8,625 nucleotides of DNA, taken from NCBI GenBank assembly GCA_025966335.1, contig JAICRS010000122.1, forward strand, positions 1-8,625, given 5' to 3'. The stretch's first letter is position 1. Each line of letters opens with the position of its first letter. Positions 5,601 to 8,625 of the stretch are shown here, in pieces. Source of the DNA: Nocardioidaceae bacterium. Lineage in GTDB: Bacteria > Actinomycetota > Actinomycetes > Propionibacteriales > Nocardioidaceae. The notes under the pieces are model-generated. The model saw nothing but the letters and a program-made list of their open reading frames with translations. It was not told the origin of the DNA and did not search any database. The position numbers were made by a program, and so were the translations under genes.

Positions 5601-6224
5601 TCAGGCCTTCTTGGCGGTGCTCTTCTTCGCGGTGGACTTCTTGGCGGGTGCCTTCTTCGCCGTCGAGGTCTTCTTGGCCGGAGCCGTCTTCGCCGCGGAC
5701 TTGGTCGCTGTCTTCTTTGCCGGTGCGGACTTCGCGGCCGACTTGGTGGCGGTCTTGGTCGCCGTCTTCTTCGCCGGTGCGGACTTCGCGGCCGACTTGC
5801 TGGCGGTCTTGGTCGCCGTCTTCTTGGCCGGGGCCGCCGACTTGGCCGTCGACTTGGTAACGGTCTTCTTTGCCGGAGCGGCCTTGCCCGCCGCCGCCTT
5901 GCCCGCCGCGGCCTTGGCCGTGCCGGCTGCGAGCTTCGGGAGCTTCTTCGCGCCCGAGACAACGGCCTTCAGGTCAGCGCCGGCGCTGAACTTCGGGACC
6001 GCCGTCTTCTTCGCCTTGATGCGCTCGCCCGTGCGCGGGTTACGCACCCAGCGGGCGTCGCGGACGCGCTTCTCGAACGAACCGAACCCCGTGATGGCGA
6101 CCTTCTCGCCCTTGGCGACCTCTCGAGTGATGGTGTCCAGCACCGACTCCAGGGCGTGCGACGCGGCCTTGCGGTTGCCGTCGAAGCGAGTCGCGAGGGT
6201 ATCTACTAGCTGACTCTTGTTCAC
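5601..6224 (-). CDS. hupB: HU-type nucleoid protein with histone-H1-like Lys/Ala tail
   Basis: This DNA-bending protein compacts the nucleoid and is 207 aa, about twice the size of an ordinary HU. Residues 1-90 form the HU fold: MNKSQLVDTLA, the ITGFGSFEKR turn (44-53), and the DNA-intercalating arm RNPRTGERI (61-69) with Pro63. From about residue 93 the tail consists almost only of Lys, Ala, Thr, Ser and Pro, with repeated PAKK and KSAAK units, like mycobacterial HupB and Streptomyces HupS. Its low complexity reflects a partial 54-bp tandem duplication in the DNA. The start is GTG at 6224; AAAGGGAAG just upstream serves as Shine-Dalgarno. It is monocistronic, with its own promoter at 6279-6307 and a hairpin terminator. 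A basic tail like this is known in mycobacteria to raise DNA affinity and to be a target of modification. Confidence 0.97.
   Translation of the reverse strand: MNKSQLVDTLATRFDGNRKAASHALESVLDTITREVAKGEKVAITGFGSFEKRVRDARWVRNPRTGERIKAKKTAVPKFSAGADLKAVVSGAKKLPKLAAGTAKAAAGKAAAGKAAPAKKTVTKSTAKSAAPAKKTATKTASKSAAKSAPAKKTATKTATKSAAKSAPAKKTATKSAAKTAPAKKTSTAKKAPAKKSTAKKSTAKKA
5705..5812 (-). repeat. 54-bp tandem repeat in the hupB tail
   Basis: Positions 5705-5758 and 5759-5812 are two head-to-tail 54-bp copies that differ at three bases by eye. A partial third copy runs to about 5831. Each codes for 18 residues with KSAPAKKTATK content. The period is a multiple of three, so copy number could change without breaking the frame. 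Confidence 0.85.
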
Positions 6225-6262
6225 TGACTTCCCTTTCGTGAACCTTGGGCCGAGCCGATGCT

Positions 6263-6295
6263 CGACTTTTCCCTTTGTACGCTAAGGAAAAGTCG
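6263..6295. promoter_or_regulatory. 10-bp inverted repeat framing the hupB -10 box (candidate operator)
   Basis: CGACTTTTCC (6263-6272) and GGAAAAGTCG (6286-6295) are perfect inverted arms around a 13-nt centre that contains the hupB -10 box. The left arm covers the predicted transcription start and the right arm lies in the -35/-10 spacer. The geometry suits a dimeric repressor, although a DNA or RNA hairpin is an alternative. A second small hairpin (CGAGC, 4-nt loop, GCTCG at 6251-6264) overlaps the left arm in the leader. Confidence 0.55.
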
Positions 6296-6307
6296 GCCAA
6301 GTCACAA
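6279..6307 (-). promoter_or_regulatory. hupB promoter
   Basis: On the minus strand TTGTGA (6307-6302) and TAGCGT (6284-6279) are spaced by exactly 17 bp, a good match to a housekeeping sigma-70-type promoter. Transcription should start at about 6272-6273, giving a leader of about 48 nt with the AAAGGGAAG ribosome site. It is the only promoter in the window with both hexamers clear. Confidence 0.65.
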
Positions 6308-6362
6308 TCACCACACGCTAAAACCTGGGACATATTCGGATGGCCGGTTCGTCACAGATGGC

Positions 6363-6368
6363 TATCCT
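6363..6368 (+). promoter_or_regulatory. Putative leaderless -10 box for the GNAT gene
   Basis: TATCCT ends exactly 6 bp before the ATG at 6375, which predicts a leaderless mRNA. There is no Shine-Dalgarno. This supports the 6375 start over the in-frame ATG at 6258, which lies within the hupB promoter region. No convincing -35 hexamer is seen. Confidence 0.5.
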
Positions 6369-6374
6369 CGGCCC

Positions 6375-7088
6375 ATGCAAGCCGACAGCTGGGCCCGCGT
6401 GGAGGGTTGGTGGGCCGGCCTCTTCGGCTGCAGTGAAGCCCAGCTCTGGCAAGGGTTGTCGGTCACGGAGCATGCCGGCCTGACCGGCTACGAGGGCATC
6501 TTCGTGGCCCACCGGTCGACCGGATGCCACGTCTCGCTACCCACCTGGGTCGATGCTCGAACCAGAGAATCACTAAGCCAGCAAGGGATATCGCACATCA
6601 CCGATCCCGCCTTCTGGATGCAGCTGCCGAAGACGGCGGCGCTGTCGGTGATCGGCCCGAGCGTGCACAGCTACACCGACCGGACGTCCTGGACCGCGCC
6701 GACTTCCTCAGCAGCGGGCACGGCCATCGAAGTCTCGAGCGACCAGCTCGAGGGCCTGCGCAGCGCGATGGATCCGGCCGAGTGGGACGAGGGAGGATTC
6801 ACCGACGGCGCCTCAAGATTCTTCGCCCTGCGTGTCGCCGGCCAGGTGGTCGCGGCGGCCAACCTCACTGAGTTCCTCGACGGTCCGGCCGACATCGGGG
6901 TCGTGGTGCATCCGGACCTTCGAGGACGGGGCGTCGGTATCGCGGTCGCAGCCGCCGCCACGTCGTACGCCCTGGAAGAGGTCGGTGTCGCCCGCTGGCG
7001 GGCGCGGGTGACCAATGCCCGTTCACGCGCGATGGCAGCAGCCCTCGGGTTCGAGGACTATTGCCACCAGATGGCGATCCGCTCCTAG
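6375..7088 (+). CDS. GNAT family N-acetyltransferase
   Basis: This 237-aa protein has a C-terminal acetyl-CoA-dependent transferase domain (about 120-237). DIGVVVHPDLRGRGVG contains the R-G-x-G-x-G pyrophosphate-binding loop (183-188), followed by a helix and TNARSRAMAAALGFEDY, the typical end of a GNAT fold. The N-terminal half (about 1-115) contains WWAGLFGCSEAQLW and YEGIFVAHRSTGCHVSLP and matches nothing I recognise; it resembles the degenerate first half of double-domain GNATs. The substrate is unknown. ATG 6375 is chosen from the -10 box at 6363 and because the 150 bp between it and hupB carries divergent control signals. It converges on leuD with 7 bp between the stops and no terminator. 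GC looks slightly lower around 6540-6600 than in neighbours, which is not strong evidence of transfer. Confidence 0.88.
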   Translation: MQADSWARVEGWWAGLFGCSEAQLWQGLSVTEHAGLTGYEGIFVAHRSTGCHVSLPTWVDARTRESLSQQGISHITDPAFWMQLPKTAALSVIGPSVHSYTDRTSWTAPTSSAAGTAIEVSSDQLEGLRSAMDPAEWDEGGFTDGASRFFALRVAGQVVAAANLTEFLDGPADIGVVVHPDLRGRGVGIAVAAAATSYALEEVGVARWRARVTNARSRAMAAALGFEDYCHQMAIRS

Positions 7089-7095
7089 CGGCAGC

Positions 7096-7683
7096 TCACA
7101 AGGTCGCCGGCTTCCAGCTCGGCCGGGTGCCCTCGTAGGTCGCGATGTCGTCCTCGTGCGAGAGCGTGATGCCGATGTCGTCCAGGCCCTCGAGCAGCCG
7201 CCACCGCGTGTAGTCGTCGATGTCGAACGGCGCGACGAGGTCACCCGCGCGCACCTGCCTGGCCTCGAGGTCCACGGTGACCTCGGTCGTCGGGTCGGCC
7301 TCGACAGCCGCCCAGAGCTTCTCGATGACCGCCTGGTCGACCTGCGCGGCCAGCAGCCCTGCCTTGCCGGAGTTGCCGCGGAAGATGTCGGCGAACCGGC
7401 TCGAGAGCACCACCTTGAAGCCGTAGTCGGTCAACGCCCAGACAGCGTGCTCGCGCGAGGAGCCGGTGCCGAAGTCGGGTCCGGCCACGAGGACCGAGAC
7501 GCCGGCGTACTCGGGCTTGTTGAGGATGAACTCGGGGTCGTTGCGCCAGGCTCCGAACAGCCCGTCCTCGAAGCCGGTGCGGGTGACCCGCTTGAGGTAG
7601 ACCGCCGGGATGATCTGGTCGGTGTCGACGTTGCTGCGACGCAGCGGGAGCGCGGTGCCGGTGTGGCTGGTGAACTTGTCCAT
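7096..7683 (-). CDS. leuD: 3-isopropylmalate dehydratase small subunit
   Basis: This is the small swivelling subunit of isopropylmalate isomerase, which with LeuC interconverts 2- and 3-isopropylmalate in leucine synthesis. The product is 195 aa, usual length. Motifs are NVDTDQIIPAVYLK (18-31), GPDFGTGSSREHAVWAL (68 onward, substrate loop), and SSRFADIFRGNSGKAGLL. ATG at 7683 matches the family N-terminus (MDKFTSHTG); a purine-rich GAAAGAGAG lies just upstream. An in-frame GTG at 7725 would add 14 residues encoded by a palindromic repeat and is rejected as the main start. It lies 42 bp downstream of leuC and is certainly co-transcribed with it. Confidence 0.97.
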   Translation of the reverse strand: MDKFTSHTGTALPLRRSNVDTDQIIPAVYLKRVTRTGFEDGLFGAWRNDPEFILNKPEYAGVSVLVAGPDFGTGSSREHAVWALTDYGFKVVLSSRFADIFRGNSGKAGLLAAQVDQAVIEKLWAAVEADPTTEVTVDLEARQVRAGDLVAPFDIDDYTRWRLLEGLDDIGITLSHEDDIATYEGTRPSWKPATL

Positions 7684-7699
7684 GTTCTCTCTTTCGGTT

Positions 7700-7722
7700 C
7701 CTGAGCCTGTCGAAGGGCTCGG
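7700..7722. repeat. Short palindromic repeat between leuC and leuD
   Basis: CCTGAGCC (7700-7707) and GGCTCGG (7716-7722) form an imperfect inverted pair around an 8-nt centre, TGTCGAAG. The minus-strand version contains CCTTCGACAGGCTCAGG, a sequence I remember as dispersed in many copies in high-GC actinobacterial genomes. Only one copy is in this window. In the leuCD transcript it could fold into a small hairpin and adjust the LeuC to LeuD ratio. Confidence 0.5.
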
Positions 7723-7725
7723 CAC

Positions 7726-8625
7726 TCAGACCCGCGCGGGCAGGTCGGTGGGGGCGGACAGGTGACCGGTCACCGCGGTGGCGGCTGCGACCAGCGGGGA
7801 GACCAGGTGGGTCCGGCCGCCCTTGCCCTGACGGCCCTCGAAGTTGCGGTTGGAGGTGGAGGCGCTGCGCTCGCCGGGCTGGAGCTGGTCGGGGTTCATG
7901 CCCAGGCACATCGAGCAGCCGGCCCCGCGCCACTCGCCGCCTGCCTCCTTGAACACCACGTCCAGACCCTCGGCCTCGGCCTGGAGCCGGACCCGGACGG
8001 ACCCGGGAACGACCAGCAACCTGGTGTTGTCGGCGACCTTGCGGCCCTTGATCACGTCGGCGGCGGCGCGCAGGTCCTCGATCCGGCCGTTGGTGCACGA
8101 GCCGACGAAAACCGTGTCCACCTTGACCTCGCGCATCGGGGTGCCCGCCTCGAGGCCCATGTACTGCAACGCCTTCTCGGCCGCGATGCGGTCGCCCTCG
8201 TCCGCGAGCTCGCTGGGCACCGGGACCCGATCGCCGAGCGGAACGCCCTGGCCGGGGTTGGTGCCCCAGGTGACGAACGGGGTCATCTCGCTCGCGTCGA
8301 GCACGATCTCCTTGTCGAACGTGGCGTCATCGTCGGTGCGCAGGCTCTTCCAGTGCGCGACCGCGGCGTCCCAGTCGGCGCCGGTCGGGGCGCTCGGCCG
8401 GCCCTCGATGTAGTCGAAGGTGGTCTGGTCGGGGGCGATGAGGCCGGCCTTGGCGCCCCACTCGATCGACATGTTGCACACGGTCATCCGGCCCTCCATC
8501 GACAGCGCGCGGATCGCCGAGCCGCGGTACTCGATCACGTGGCCGATGCCGCCGCCCGTCCCGATCTGGCCGATGATCGCGAGGATGATGTCCTTCGCCG
8601 TCACGCCGGCGGGGATGTCGCCCTC
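7726..8625 (-). CDS. leuC: 3-isopropylmalate dehydratase large subunit, 3' part (5' end outside window)
   Basis: This is the aconitase-family large subunit of isopropylmalate isomerase, which carries the [4Fe-4S] cluster. The last 299 residues are present; the frame is open to the right edge (EGDIPAGVTAKDIIL...), so the start is missing. The full protein is usually about 470 aa. The three cluster cysteines are visible in VGSCTNGR and AGCSMCLGMNPD. Also seen are IGTGGGIGHVIEYRG, MEGRMTVCNMSIEWGAKAG, FVTWGTNPGQ and a C-terminal SNRNFEGRQGKGGRTHLVSP. All match active LeuC. It ends at TGA 7728-7726, 42 bp before leuD. The promoter and any leucine-responsive control lie outside the window. Confidence 0.97.
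   Translation of the reverse strand, partial: EGDIPAGVTAKDIILAIIGQIGTGGGIGHVIEYRGSAIRALSMEGRMTVCNMSIEWGAKAGLIAPDQTTFDYIEGRPSAPTGADWDAAVAHWKSLRTDDDATFDKEIVLDASEMTPFVTWGTNPGQGVPLGDRVPVPSELADEGDRIAAEKALQYMGLEAGTPMREVKVDTVFVGSCTNGRIEDLRAAADVIKGRKVADNTRLLVVPGSVRVRLQAEAEGLDVVFKEAGGEWRGAGCSMCLGMNPDQLQPGERSASTSNRNFEGRQGKGGRTHLVSPLVAAATAVTGHLSAPTDLPARV

Noticed and set aside
5586..6209. Plus-strand frames of about 200 codons opposite hupB, with Gly/Leu/Arg or Ala/Val/Phe repeats.
   Set aside because: They are mirror images of the Lys/Ala repeat tail. They have no promoter or ribosome site and are not seen as a family.
6279..6320. The direct repeat ACGCTA at 6279-6284 and 6315-6320, as a second hupB promoter.
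   Set aside because: No -35 sits at the right distance from the upstream copy, and a 6-bp repeat is easily due to chance.
6258..6374. A longer GNAT start at ATG 6258 adding 39 residues.
   Set aside because: The extra stretch overlaps the hupB promoter and inverted repeat and has lower GC with no codon bias. The TATCCT box fits the 6375 start.
1..8625. A search for CRISPR arrays, tRNAs, rRNA, insertion sequences, att sites, phage or defence genes.
   Set aside because: None seen. Gene content and spacing are those of ordinary core chromosome, so no new multi-gene system is claimed.

Overview
The window looks like chromosome from a high-GC actinobacterium. A Nocardioides-like or other Propionibacteriales host is my guess from gene content, not from a search. 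Supporting signs are the very high GC at third codon positions, a DUF3515 lipoprotein-type gene next to ddl, an F420-pathway cofC gene, an HU protein with a long histone-H1-like Lys/Ala tail, and several starts preceded at 6-7 nt by a TANNNT -10 box, as in leaderless transcripts.

Layout, left to right. Positions 1-419 (+) hold the 3' part of a DUF3515 gene. Positions 433-1593 (-) hold ddl (D-Ala-D-Ala ligase), divergent across 63 bp from a short Cys/Met-metabolism PLP enzyme at 1657-2766 (+). That gene converges on gpsA (2763-3764, -), the two sharing a CTAG that gives each its stop. gpsA overlaps plsC (3761-4552, -) by 4 nt in an operon. After a 105-bp divergent gap come cofC (4658-5305, +) and a 68-aa OB-fold/cold-shock-like gene (5308-5514, +). 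A strong hairpin at 5542-5587 separates these from the convergent hupB (5601-6224, -). A 150-bp divergent region holds the hupB promoter and a leaderless-type promoter for a GNAT acetyltransferase (6375-7088, +). This converges on leuD (7096-7683, -), preceded by leuC (7726 to beyond the right edge, -).

Functionally this is core metabolism. plsC and gpsA supply glycerol-3-phosphate and phosphatidic acid for membrane lipids, ddl supplies the peptidoglycan dipeptide, leuCD form isopropylmalate isomerase, cofC makes the guanylylated precursor of coenzyme F420, and hupB compacts the nucleoid. No stretch longer than 150 bp lacks a gene.

I see no phage, insertion sequence, CRISPR array, tRNA, rRNA or defence system, and no convincing new multi-gene system. 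The points worth a second look are regulatory and small-scale: a 10-bp inverted repeat framing the hupB -10 box, the repeated leaderless promoter pattern, a 13-mer shared by the ddl and plsC promoters, a shortened PLP enzyme, a small CSD-like gene whose -10 lies inside cofC, and a palindromic repeat between leuC and leuD.
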